Shown in pieces: positions 1-6,707 of a stretch of DNA of 10,608 nucleotides. A program made the translations under genes and the position numbers. The stretch comes from Pseudomonadota bacterium (lineage in GTDB: Bacteria > Desulfobacterota > Syntrophia > Syntrophales > JADFWA01), in the NCBI GenBank assembly GCA_030610915.1, contig JAUWQS010000033.1, forward strand, positions 1 to 10,608, in the 5' to 3' direction. The notes below the pieces were generated by a model. That model worked only from the letters and a program-made list of their open reading frames with translations, made no database searches and was not told the DNA's origin. Within the stretch, counting starts at the first letter, position 1. The number at the start of each line of letters is the position of its first letter.

Positions 1-58
1 CTTCAGCCTGAATCTGCGGTGAGCGATTACCGTAAAAATAAAAAAATGAGGAGGTATC

Positions 59-754
59 ATGAGGGATAGACCACGATCATCACAGTCGATTGAACAGTTG
101 ATTGAAACTCAGTGTCGTAAATGGCAGGTTATGGGTAAAGAAAAAGATAAGAAGGAATCGGCGCTCCCTTGCATAACGGTTTCAAGAGAGCCAGGCAGCC
201 TGGGCCGCCAGGTGGCCAAAGAACTTGCCGGCCAATTGGGCCTCGACCTGTTTGGTGGTAAGATAATTCATGAAGTGGCCAAAAGCGCCAATATGAGTGA
301 AAGGGTTGTCGAATCTCTGGACGAAAAGAGGCGTTCCTTCCTGAATGAGCTTGTGGAAACTATGGAAAGAAAACGCCACCTCTGGGACTATGAGTACTTG
401 AGTCATCTCACGAAGGTTATACGCACTATTGGCGAATATGGTCCTGCCGTGTTGTTGGGCAGAGGCGCGAACTTTATACTTCCTCCTGATAAAACCTTCA
501 GAATCAGGGTTATCGCCCCCTTAGATGTGAGGATTAAGAACTTTGCCGATGAGTTTGGCGTCTCTAAAGATGAGGCGGAGCAGCATGTGAAAAACGTAGG
601 TTCTGATCGTAAGGCTTTTATCAGAAAATACTTTCATACCGACATAGCGGATCCAATACATTACAATCTCGTGATAAATACTAAAGGCTTAAGTATCGAT
701 GCTGTCGTAAAGATTATAAAAACCGCCTTGGAGTCAAGGATGGTTACACGGTAA
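59..754 (+). CDS. Cytidylate kinase-like family protein
   Basis: A 231-residue protein of the cytidylate kinase-like group (P-loop kinase fold, Pfam Cytidylate_kin2 type). The N-terminal nucleotide-binding region reads ITVSREPGSLGR (residues 39-50), the variant loop typical of this group rather than a classical GxxGxGKS/T Walker A. A GRGANFIL motif (134-141), a core strand FRIRVIAPLDVRI (147-159), a lid-like DRKAFIRKYFH (183-193) and a C-terminal DPIHYNLVINT (198-208) complete the family pattern. About 38 polar residues precede the kinase core. The start is set by a near-perfect ribosome binding site, AGGAGGT at 49-55, three bases before the ATG. By family it should be a cytosolic nucleoside-monophosphate-type kinase, but the true substrate of these paralogues is generally not established, so no gene symbol is given. 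It is the only plus-strand gene here and converges with argF. The fold call is firm; the substrate is unknown. Confidence 0.88.
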   Translation: MRDRPRSSQSIEQLIETQCRKWQVMGKEKDKKESALPCITVSREPGSLGRQVAKELAGQLGLDLFGGKIIHEVAKSANMSERVVESLDEKRRSFLNELVETMERKRHLWDYEYLSHLTKVIRTIGEYGPAVLLGRGANFILPPDKTFRIRVIAPLDVRIKNFADEFGVSKDEAEQHVKNVGSDRKAFIRKYFHTDIADPIHYNLVINTKGLSIDAVVKIIKTALESRMVTR

Positions 755-761
755 CCGGAAT

Positions 762-797
762 AGGATTTGAGTATATCTTATTCTGAATCCTTTCTTG
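762..797 (+). terminator. Possible weak terminator after the kinase gene
   Basis: AGGATTTG (762-769) can pair with TGAATCCT (784-791) using six Watson-Crick and two G-T pairs around a 14-base loop, followed by TTTCTT. It starts seven bases after the kinase stop codon. The stem is AT-rich and the T tract is interrupted, so this is a tentative call. A second small stem, GGTTAC/GTAACC at 742-756 with a three-base loop, overlaps the stop codon itself but has no T tract. Confidence 0.25.
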
Positions 798-924
798 GAA
801 GTGTATACCTCGGAAGGTCACAAATTGCGGTTTTCTCGGAGAGTACCTGCCTGAGGCCTGATGAGAATTTCGAGTATAAGAAAAACGTCCTTGTGTATCA
901 ATGGAACAATGAATATCTCCCATT

Positions 925-978
925 GAGAACCTCCTTGTCGCTTCTCACTTTAAGCGGTTCACGTCAAAGGAGGTTCTC
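925..978. repeat. Perfect 12-bp inverted repeat with nested inner stem
   Basis: GAGAACCTCCTT (925-936) is the exact reverse complement of AAGGAGGTTCTC (967-978). Inside the 30-base spacer, CGCTT (939-943) pairs with AAGCG (952-956), so the element folds as a hairpin on a hairpin. Neither side is followed by a T run, so it does not look like a standard intrinsic terminator. The right arm contains a complete Shine-Dalgarno core, but no start codon lies at a usable distance: the first ATG is at 993, 17 bases away. It may be the remnant of a repeat or mobile element, or an RNA structure separating convergent transcripts. Confidence 0.6.
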
Positions 979-1051
979 TTACATTCCCGGAAATGTCTAA
1001 CTTTACGAGTCCTCCGGCAAAGCAGGGGGGTTTACCCGGGATTAATTGTGG

Positions 1052-1063
1052 TTCCGGCTTGTC
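1052..1063 (-). repeat. Dispersed 12-bp word, copy 1 (downstream of argF)
   Basis: TTCCGGCTTGTC on the plus strand (GACAAGCCGGAA in the direction of argF transcription) recurs exactly at 4475-4486. Weaker similarity extends over about 21 bases, AACYCKGACAAGCCGGAAYCA. Both copies lie 30-65 bp beyond a minus-strand stop codon and in the same orientation relative to the gene. Confidence 0.45.
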
Positions 1064-1113
1064 CGGGTTAGGCGAGGGAGACTTCATTCTGTCGACCCCA
1101 AGACCCCTTTTAT

Positions 1114-2016
1114 TTACATCAGAATTTCCAGAATCGCTTTCTGAACATGAAGACGGTTTTCTGCCTGGTCGAACACTACAGAGTGGGGACCATCCATCAC
1201 CTCGGCGATTATCTCCTCTCCCCTGTGGGCTGGAAGACAATGCATGATAATAACACCGTCTTTTGCGTGGCTGATCAATTCTGTATTTACCTGATAATCT
1301 TTAAATACCGTGGCCCTTTTCGTGCTTTCATCCTCCCTGCCCATGCTTACCCACACATCTGTATAAATAACATCGGCGCCGGCCGCCGCCTCGGAAGGAT
1401 TCCGATAAAGTGTCACGTTGCCCTCTTTTATTCCTTTTTTAAGTATGTTCTCATCCGGCTCGTATCCCGCGGGGCAGGCAAGGGTGAGTTGAAAGGGCAA
1501 TCTTGCCGCCGCATTTATCCAGGAGTTGGCTATATTGTTTCCATCGCCCACATAAGCGATCTTCATGCCTTCATAACTTCCGTTCTTCTCTATAATCGTA
1601 AACAGGTCGCTCAATATCTGACATGGATGAAGGAGATCGGTCAAACCGTTTATGACCGGGACAGTTGCATGGATTGCAAACTCATCGACAGATTCCTGAG
1701 AAAATGTCCTGATCATAATGCCATTTAAATATCTCGACATTACTCTCGCGGTATCAGCTATCGTTTCGCTCCTTCCAAGCTGGATGTCGCGCGTGCTGAG
1801 AAATATGGCCATCCCTCCTAACTGATACATGCCGGCTTCAAAGGAAAGTCTCGTCCTCGTCGATGATTTTTCAAATATCATCCCTAAAGTTTTTCCCTCT
1901 AATGTCGAGCAGGTCCGTCCCTCTCTGAGCATCTTTTTCAGACTGCCGGCCCTTTCAAATATCTCTTCAAAATCGGCTTTTTCGAGATCGTAAACACTTA
2001 AGAGGTCTTTTTTCAT
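1114..2016 (-). CDS. argF: Ornithine carbamoyltransferase, anabolic
   Basis: A 300-residue protein catalysing carbamoyl phosphate + ornithine to citrulline in arginine synthesis; cytosolic and, by family, a trimer. The carbamoyl-phosphate loop SSTRTR (51-56), the HPCQ motif (130-133), the ornithine-binding DVWVSMGRE (220-228) and the catalytic HCLP (259-262) are all intact. Length is typical of the short anabolic enzymes. The ATG overlaps the argD stop in an ATGA (2013-2016), which fixes the start and implies translational coupling; a modest GGAAG precedes it inside argD. It is the last gene of the argB-argD-argF run: argG and argH, which often follow in related bacteria, are replaced by a gap and a convergent gene. 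Aspartate carbamoyltransferase is the main paralogue, but the SMG ornithine loop argues against it. Confidence 0.96.
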   Translation of the reverse strand: MKKDLLSVYDLEKADFEEIFERAGSLKKMLREGRTCSTLEGKTLGMIFEKSSTRTRLSFEAGMYQLGGMAIFLSTRDIQLGRSETIADTARVMSRYLNGIMIRTFSQESVDEFAIHATVPVINGLTDLLHPCQILSDLFTIIEKNGSYEGMKIAYVGDGNNIANSWINAAARLPFQLTLACPAGYEPDENILKKGIKEGNVTLYRNPSEAAAGADVIYTDVWVSMGREDESTKRATVFKDYQVNTELISHAKDGVIIMHCLPAHRGEEIIAEVMDGPHSVVFDQAENRLHVQKAILEILM

Positions 2017-3203
2017 TGGTCTTCCATAGCCTCGTCCAGCACAGAGACGACTCTGTCAATCTCTTCCTCTCCTATGGTTAATGGAGGAAGGAATCTCAGA
2101 ATATTGCCGCATGTGCAGTTTATCAACACACCTTTATTCATGCACTTCCTTACGATATCACTACCTTCCTCAACAAGTTCCATTCCAATCATCAGACCCT
2201 TTCCCCTCACCTCCCTGACGACAGGATGTCTTTTCTTCAGCTTGCTTAGTCTCTCTAAAAGATATGCCCCCATTCTTCTGCAGTTTTCCAGCACGCCGTC
2301 GTTTAACAGGGTTTCCATTACTGCAAGTCCGGCAACCATTGCGAGCGGGTTTCCTCCAAAGGTAGAGGCATGGCTTCCCGGAACAAAGGCGGATGCTATC
2401 TTATCTGTTGCCAGCATTGCTCCCACAGGAAATCCGTTCCCCAGGGCCTTGGCCAGTGTCATAATGTCAGGTTCAATTCCGCAACCTTGATAGGCGAACA
2501 GGGTTCCGGTGCGCCCCATACCTGTCTGAATCTCATCTAAAATAAAAAGAAGTCCATTGTCGTCGCAGATTCTCCTGACTCCGCGAAGATAATCATCATC
2601 GGGTATCTTCACGCCGCCTTCCCCCTGAATCGGCTCAACTATGATCCCACAGGTTTTTTCCGTTATGGCCGATTTTAGGGCGGAAAGATCGTTAAAAGGG
2701 ACGTGCCTGAATCCTTCGGGGAGGGGAGCGAAACCTGTCTGAAATTTGCCCTGCCCTGTCGCCGCAACAGTTGCGAGGGTGCGTCCGTGGAAAGAATCCT
2801 TCATGGCGATCAGATCACATTTGTCTCCCGGCATATAATCACAGGCATATTTCCGGGCGAGCTTAAAGGCTGCCTCGTTGGCCTCTGCGCCGCTATTGCA
2901 GAAGAAGACCTTGTCGGCGAATGAGTTTTCCGCCAGAAGCTTTGCAAGAATGATTTGTGGTTCAATGTGATAGAGATTTGAGACATGGGTAAGGATACCT
3001 GCCTGTTTTTTGATTGCCTCCGCCACCTTTGGGTGGCAGTGACCGAGACTGCAAACGGCAATCCCGGCGACAAAATCAAGATACTCCCTTCCGTCGCTGT
3101 CCCACACCTTTGCGCCGGAACCCCTTACCAGCACAATCGGAAAACGCCTGTAAGTTCCCATGATATATTGATCAGAATGCGCAATAAGTTCTTCCGTAGT
3201 CAT
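2013..3203 (-). CDS. argD: Acetylornithine aminotransferase
   Basis: A 396-residue class-III PLP aminotransferase converting N-acetylglutamate semialdehyde to N-acetylornithine, with glutamate as amino donor. The cofactor phosphate site [12 protein letters not shown] (101-112), the PLP-ring site [12 protein letters not shown] (222-233) and the Schiff-base lysine in [12 protein letters not shown] (Lys252) are present, as is [11 protein letters not shown] chose the ATG at 3203 because it overlaps the argB stop (ATGA, 3200-3203), has GAAGGG upstream, and gives a normal family length. The frame stays open to 3344, but those extra 47 residues lie inside argB in another frame and do not resemble the family. 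The stop likewise overlaps argF by 4 bp. In many bacteria this enzyme also serves as succinyldiaminopimelate aminotransferase; nothing here decides that. Confidence 0.96.
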   Translation of the reverse strand: MTTEELIAHSDQYIMGTYRRFPIVLVRGSGAKVWDSDGREYLDFVAGIAVCSLGHCHPKVAEAIKKQAGILTHVSNLYHIEPQIILAKLLAENSFADKVFFCNSGAEANEAAFKLARKYACDYMPGDKCDLIAMKDSFHGRTLATVAATGQGKFQTGFAPLPEGFRHVPFNDLSALKSAITEKTCGIIVEPIQGEGGVKIPDDDYLRGVRRICDDNGLLFILDEIQTGMGRTGTLFAYQGCGIEPDIMTLAKALGNGFPVGAMLATDKIASAFVPGSHASTFGGNPLAMVAGLAVMETLLNDGVLENCRRMGAYLLERLSKLKKRHPVVREVRGKGLMIGMELVEEGSDIVRKCMNKGVLINCTCGNILRFLPPLTIGEEEIDRVVSVLDEAMEDQ

Positions 3204-4111
3204 AGCGTTTTCCCTTCGTAGTCGCTCACCATCTCCGTTCCAATTCCCATATCGGTAAATATCTCCAACAGTATTGCATGACTCAGACGACCATCGATGA
3301 TATGAGCCTTCTTTGTTCCGCCTCTCAGCGCCTTCATGCAGCATTTTACCTTCGGATACATGCCTCCTTCAATGACGCCCGCCTCGATCAACCCCTTTGC
3401 CTCATCATCATCGATGGTATTTATAAGTTTACCTTCCGCATCGAGAACACCTTCCACATCGGTCAGCAGCACAAGCTTCTCTGCATGCAAGGCTGCCGCC
3501 ACCTCGCCGGCAACGATATCGGCATTGATGTTATAGGTCTCACCGTCATCTCCGACACCGACAGGCGCTATGACAGGGATGAAGCCATCTCTTGTCAGCG
3601 ATGTGATAATGTCTGTGTTAAGTTTTTTGACTTTGCCTGCGAGCCCCAGATCTATAATCTCCGGCGGCGTATCTTTTGCCTTGTCGGCGCTCAAAAAATA
3701 TCTTTCCGCCTGAATGAGATTGCCGTCTTTTCCGCTCAGGCCGACAGCTCTGCCTCCGTGAAGGTTGATGAGTCCCACTATCTCTTTATTTACGTTACCG
3801 GCAAGAACCATTTCAACAATTGTCATGGTTTCCCTGTCCGTCACCCTTATTCCCTGAACAAATTTTGAGTCTTTTCCCAACCTTTTCAAGAGACTCCCGA
3901 TCTGCGGACCGCCGCCATGCACAACGACAGGGTTGATACCGACATATTTCATCATGACCACATCCATGGCAAACATCTTTTTCAAGCCTTCATCCGCCAT
4001 GGCGTGGCCGCCATACTTTATGACGATGGTCTTATTGTAAAAGCGGCGTATATATGGCAAGGCCTCGATAAGAATGTCGGCCCTCTCCATAGATTTTTTA
4101 ATGCTGTCCAT
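3200..4111 (-). CDS. argB: Acetylglutamate kinase
   Basis: A 303-residue amino-acid-kinase-family enzyme phosphorylating N-acetylglutamate, the second step of arginine synthesis. Visible motifs: [11 protein letters not shown] (28-38, catalytic-type Lys32), [11 protein letters not shown] (62-72), the ATP/substrate region [11 protein letters not shown], and GGMYPKVKC near the C-terminus. A helical N-terminal extension of about 27 residues precedes the first strand, and the C-terminal segment reads [12 protein letters not shown]. In this family, hexameric arginine-inhibited kinases carry such an N-helix and C-terminal signature, so feedback inhibition by arginine is likely (inference). The start is not firm: neither the ATG at 4111 nor the in-frame ATG at 4090 has a Shine-Dalgarno sequence, because tandem repeats occupy the region up to three bases before the ATG. 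The stop overlaps argD by 4 bp. Confidence 0.95.
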   Translation of the reverse strand: MDSIKKSMERADILIEALPYIRRFYNKTIVIKYGGHAMADEGLKKMFAMDVVMMKYVGINPVVVHGGGPQIGSLLKRLGKDSKFVQGIRVTDRETMTIVEMVLAGNVNKEIVGLINLHGGRAVGLSGKDGNLIQAERYFLSADKAKDTPPEIIDLGLAGKVKKLNTDIITSLTRDGFIPVIAPVGVGDDGETYNINADIVAGEVAAALHAEKLVLLTDVEGVLDAEGKLINTIDDDEAKGLIEAGVIEGGMYPKVKCCMKALRGGTKKAHIIDGRLSHAILLEIFTDMGIGTEMVSDYEGKTL

Positions 4112-4114
4112 AAC

Positions 4115-4147
4115 TGTTTAGGTTGTTTAGGCTGAAGGCTGAAGGCT
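4115..4147. repeat. Tandem words abutting the argB start
   Basis: Two copies of a 9-bp word (TGTTTAGGT, TGTTTAGG; 4115-4131) run into 2.7 copies of the heptad AGGCTGA (4129-4135, 4136-4142, 4143-4147). The block begins three bases upstream of the argB ATG and replaces the place where a ribosome site would be. The word AGGCTGAA also appears at 5950-5957 and 5965-5972, and inverted at 2-12. Confidence 0.75.
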
Positions 4148-4315
4148 ATTAGTCCCTTAGTCAGCGCAAATAAATAATCTTTACACTATATCAACTCTTG
4201 GTTTGATTTTATAGCTCCATTTACGATGAAAACCGGCAACCTTGGTCTTCTCAGGTAATTCCAACATGCTGACAGTATGCCAAAGCTACTGCTAAATATA
4301 AAGGTTCAGAGATCA

Positions 4316-4377
4316 TCGAACGTCGAATAATGATGTCGCTCCGCTCCTTAAATTATCCTAAAATCGAATACCGAATA
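4316..4377. repeat. Two heptad pairs, TCGAAYR type
   Basis: TCGAACG-TCGAATA (4316-4329) and TCGAATA-CCGAATA (4364-4377) are two tandem heptad pairs separated by 34 bases. ATCGAACGTCGAA (4315-4327) matches the reverse complement of 4442-4454, inside the downstream array, at 11 of 13 positions, so this block looks like an inverted left arm of the array at 4423-4457. Confidence 0.55.
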
Positions 4378-4422
4378 TTCAACAGCTATTTCTCTTTCTT
4401 CATTGTTCTTCATTCAACATTC

Positions 4423-4457
4423 GATGTTGGATGTTGGACGTTGGATGTTCGATGTTC
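4423..4457. repeat. Heptad array SGAYGTT, five copies
   Basis: Five contiguous 7-bp units: CGATGTT, GGATGTT, GGACGTT, GGATGTT, CGATGTT. The variation is confined to positions 1 and 4 of the unit. It lies 64 bp beyond the hslU stop in the transcription direction. Just upstream on plus, a 10-bp word is doubled (TTCTTCATTG, TTCTTCATTC; 4397-4416). Confidence 0.9.
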
Positions 4458-4474
4458 ATTCTTTCCCCTTTGAT

Positions 4475-4486
4475 TCCGGCTTGTCA
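4475..4486 (-). repeat. Dispersed 12-bp word, copy 2 (downstream of hslU)
   Basis: Exact second copy of TTCCGGCTTGTC (plus strand), 35-46 bp beyond the hslU stop and in the same orientation as the copy beyond argF at 1052-1063. Confidence 0.45.
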
Positions 4487-4520
4487 GAGTTGGGAAAAAC
4501 CTTCTACCTACAGCCTAAGC

Positions 4521-5903
4521 TTAAAGGATATACCTGCTCAGATCTTCATCTTCCACAATATCGTCCAGTTTCTTGTTCACGTAATCCGCATCTATCGTTG
4601 CTTTCTTTTTCTTCATGTCAGGGGCGTCGAAGGAGATTTCATCGAGGAGTGTTTCCATAATAGTATACAGCCTCCTCGCTCCGATATTTTCAGCCCTTTC
4701 ATTTACCACGGTGGCAATCTCAGCGATCTCGGCGATGGCTTCCTCAGAGAAAACAATCTTTACATTCTCAGTTGCCATCATCTCCACATATTGTTTTATG
4801 AGCGCATTATGGGGTTCTGTAAGTATTCTGATAAATTCCTCCTTGCCGAGGGAATCGAGTTCCACTCTTATGGGAAATCGACCCTGGAGTTCGGGAATGA
4901 GATCGGATGGTTTGGTGGAGCTGAATGCCCCGGCGGCAATGAACAGGATGTGATCAGATTTCACCATGCCATATCTGGTGTTTACAGTAGATCCCTCCAC
5001 GATGGGCAGCATGTCTCTCTGAACACCTTCCCTCGAAACATCCGGACCATGAGTCGAATCGCTTCCAACGATCTTATCGATCTCATCTAAGAATATGATG
5101 CCTGACTGTTCCACCCTCTCTATGGCCGTTCTGGTGACCTTATCCATATCTACCAGTCTTTGAGCCTCCTCGTCAGCCAGAATCTCCATCGCCTCAGGAA
5201 TCCTGGCATTCCTCATCTGCTTCTTCTGGGGAAACATATTTCCGAACATCTCCTTGATATTCACGCCCATATCCTCTACTCCCGAAGATGAGAATATCTC
5301 AACCATCGGACCTGTTCTGCTCTCCGCCACCTCTAAATCCACAAGACGATCATCTAATTTTCCGTCGCGAAGGAGCCTGCGCAGCTTCTCACGAGTGGTA
5401 TCACTCTGAACAAGCTGTTCATCTTCAGGCTGCTCAGAACTCTCATCAGAAAGGACGTCTTCAACCTTTTTCTCCGAAAGCTTTGGTGGAAGAAGGATAT
5501 CAAGAATTCTCTCCTCGGCGATCTCTGCCGCTTTGGCCTTGACATTCTCCTGCTCCTCCATTTTTACCATGTTTACAGATAGCTCTACAAGATCGCGAAT
5601 CATCGACTCAACATCTCTTCCAACGTAGCCTACCTCTGTAAATTTCGAGGCCTCAATCTTTAAAAACGGGGAATTATCAAGCTTCGCCAGCCGGCGGGCG
5701 ATCTCCGTCTTCCCAACCCCCGTCGGTCCAATCAAAATAATATTTTTGGGAGATATCTCATCTCTCATCTCCTCGGAGACATTCTGACGTCTCCACCTGT
5801 TTCGAAGCGCAATGGCAACGGCCCTCTTGGCATCGCCCTGCCCGATGATATACTTATCCAGTTCTGAAACTGTCTCTCTTGGTGTAAGGTTTTTTGGTGA
5901 CAT
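4521..5903 (-). CDS. hslU: HslU (ClpY) AAA+ unfoldase ATPase
   Basis: A 460-residue AAA+ ATPase that unfolds substrates and feeds them to the HslV peptidase; cytosolic hexamer. Visible: Walker A GPTGVGKT (59-66), the substrate-gripping pore loop GYVGRD (92-97), a charged intermediate I-domain (about 115-235), Walker B IIFLDEID (about 268-275), the sensor and arginine-finger region [12 protein letters not shown] (about 337-348), a sensor-2 GARR (about 407), and the C-terminal RYIL tail that docks into HslV. Slightly longer than the E. coli enzyme, mainly in the I-domain. The start has AGAGGGAG (5908-5915) four bases before the ATG. Its partner hslV lies upstream on the same strand but 252 bp away, across a repeat-filled gap, which is unusual for a pair commonly adjacent. 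ClpX is excluded by the I-domain and absence of a zinc finger. Confidence 0.97.
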   Translation of the reverse strand: MSPKNLTPRETVSELDKYIIGQGDAKRAVAIALRNRWRRQNVSEEMRDEISPKNIILIGPTGVGKTEIARRLAKLDNSPFLKIEASKFTEVGYVGRDVESMIRDLVELSVNMVKMEEQENVKAKAAEIAEERILDILLPPKLSEKKVEDVLSDESSEQPEDEQLVQSDTTREKLRRLLRDGKLDDRLVDLEVAESRTGPMVEIFSSSGVEDMGVNIKEMFGNMFPQKKQMRNARIPEAMEILADEEAQRLVDMDKVTRTAIERVEQSGIIFLDEIDKIVGSDSTHGPDVSREGVQRDMLPIVEGSTVNTRYGMVKSDHILFIAAGAFSSTKPSDLIPELQGRFPIRVELDSLGKEEFIRILTEPHNALIKQYVEMMATENVKIVFSEEAIAEIAEIATVVNERAENIGARRLYTIMETLLDEISFDAPDMKKKKATIDADYVNKKLDDIVEDEDLSRYIL

Positions 5904-5918
5904 ATAACTCCCTCTTTT

Positions 5919-6149
5919 TTAAGTTTCGGGGTAACTACTCAGGTAGTCAGGCTGAAGCTGTTGTAGGCTGAATAGTTACTTTTGTAATTATCTCGCCACC
6001 GATCTACGCAGATTATCACTGATATTTTTTCTTTTATTGTAACTACTCACGTAGTCACATGATATCTTTGTATTTAAACCTATCTGCGTTCATCTGTGTG
6101 AATCTGTGGCTGAGTAGTTAAGTTTCGGGTTTAACTCGTAACTCGAAAC
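5919..6149. repeat. Composite repeat region between hslV and hslU
   Basis: The 252-bp gap 5904-6155 is gene-free and built from layered repeats. TTAAGTTTCGGG occurs exactly at 5919-5930 and 6118-6129. GTAACTACTCA (5931-5941) has an inverted partner TGAATAGTTAC (5969-5979); a second copy (6039-6049) has partner TGAGTAGTTA (6111-6120). The two forward copies are alike over 20 bp (5931-5950 and 6039-6058, 18 identities), each holding a small stem ACTAC/GTAGT. Three 10-bp units beginning ATCTG lie at 6082-6111, with a looser inverted relative around 6001-6022. Two heptads AACTCGT, AACTCGA lie at 6133-6146, and GTTTCGGGTT (6122-6131) pairs with AACTCGAAAC (6140-6149) at 9 of 10 positions. Confidence 0.85.
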
Positions 6150-6155
6150 CGGTTA

Positions 6156-6707
6156 TTATCCTGATTCAGGTACAGTATCAAGTTCTTCAATCGTCATCTT
6201 GTCATTTGTATAGATACATATCTCAGACGCGATTTGCATTGCCTCCCTCGCTATCTCGGCAGCGCTCAGATCCGAGTGTCTTATGAGCGCCCGAGCCGAT
6301 GCAAGGGCATAAGGCCCGCCTGAACCTATAGCTATTACGCCATCATCAGATTCTATAACATCGCCATTGCCTGATATAATCAGAAAATGCTTTTCGCTTA
6401 CCGCTATCATCAAGGCTTCGAGATGTCTTAAAATCCTGTCTGTTCTCCAGTCCTTGGTCAGTTCAACCGCCGCTCTCAAAAGGTTTCCGTTGTGTTGTTC
6501 CAGTTTTCGATCAAATCTGTCAAAGAGAGTGAATGCGTCGGCAGTCGCCCCGGCAAATCCAACAATGACCTTATTATTATATAATCTGCGGACCTTTTTG
6601 GCGCTATGCTTCATTATAGTAGTGTCCATTGTAACCTGTCCGTCTCCGGCAACCGCTACTTTCCCCTTATGTCTCACTGCTATGATCGTTGTTCCACTTA
6701 TCTTCAT
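6156..6707 (-). CDS. hslV: HslV (ClpQ) protease peptidase subunit
   Basis: A 183-residue N-terminal-threonine peptidase of the proteasome beta-like family; by family a double-hexamer chamber capped by HslU. The N-terminus reads [26 protein letters not shown]: the TT pair identifies Thr6 as the catalytic threonine after removal of a five-residue propeptide. Asp22 and Lys38 fall where the E. coli active-site Asp17 and Lys33 lie when Thr6 is set to 1. [43 protein letters not shown] and ICIYTN are all family hallmarks, and the length is normal. The ATG begins immediately after the xerC TAA (6708-6710), with no spacer; the GA-rich end of xerC (AGAGGGGGC) supplies a ribosome site. It is probably cotranscribed with xerC and hslU. 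Confidence 0.97.
   Translation of the reverse strand: MKISGTTIIAVRHKGKVAVAGDGQVTMDTTIMKHSAKKVRRLYNNKVIVGFAGATADAFTLFDRFDRKLEQHNGNLLRAAVELTKDWRTDRILRHLEALMIAVSEKHFLIISGNGDVIESDDGVIAIGSGGPYALASARALIRHSDLSAAEIAREAMQIASEICIYTNDKMTIEELDTVPESG

Larger units (their letters stand above)
755..1113. other. Gene-free gap between convergent genes
   Basis: 359 bp between the kinase stop and the argF stop. I see no coding sequence I can support: the open frames here (for example a TTG-started 77-codon frame at 767-1000 on plus, and a minus frame at 959-1240 mostly antisense to its neighbours) are short, have no good ribosome site and resemble nothing I recognise. The gap contains a strong nested hairpin (925-978), a small stem ACATT/AATGT (981-996), an interrupted pair ACCCGG/CCGGGT (1034-1068), and one copy of a 12-bp word also found downstream of hslU. 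No clear intrinsic terminator follows argF. Confidence 0.6.
4112..4520. other. Repeat-rich gap between hslU and argB
   Basis: 409 bp with no supportable gene, holding at least four short tandem-word blocks (4115-4147, 4316-4329, 4364-4377, 4423-4457) and one dispersed 12-bp word (4475-4486). The central part, about 4150-4310, is non-repetitive and AT-rich. A weak promoter-like TTGATA lies in it on the minus strand (4189-4194) with no good -10 at the correct distance. The gap is the natural place for an arg promoter, but I cannot point to one. The plus-strand frames that run through the 4423-4457 array translate the repeat itself and should not be annotated. Confidence 0.6.

Noticed and set aside
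46..69. Seven-codon mini-frame ATGAGGAGG... overlapping the kinase start
   Set aside because: It has no ribosome site of its own; the ATG is a by-product of the AGGAGGT ribosome site of the kinase gene.
767..1000. 77-codon TTG-started plus-strand frame after the kinase gene
   Set aside because: No credible ribosome site, no recognisable protein features, and it runs through a strong hairpin.
1147..1728. 193-codon plus-strand frame antisense to argF
   Set aside because: A shadow of the argF reading frame, with no ribosome site and no domain.
3204..3344. In-frame N-terminal extension of argD to an ATG at 3344
   Set aside because: It lies inside argB in another frame, has no family resemblance, and the ATG at 3203 with its ATGA overlap and ribosome site gives the normal length.
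4364..4383. ArgR-like operator around GAATATTC upstream of argB
   Set aside because: The half-site spacing does not fit an ARG box, and the bases are explained by the TCGAATA/CCGAATA heptads.
4403..5090. Plus-strand open frames (4403-4660 and 4431-5090) across the array and the end of hslU
   Set aside because: They translate the heptad array and then the antisense of hslU; there is no ribosome site and no recognisable domain.
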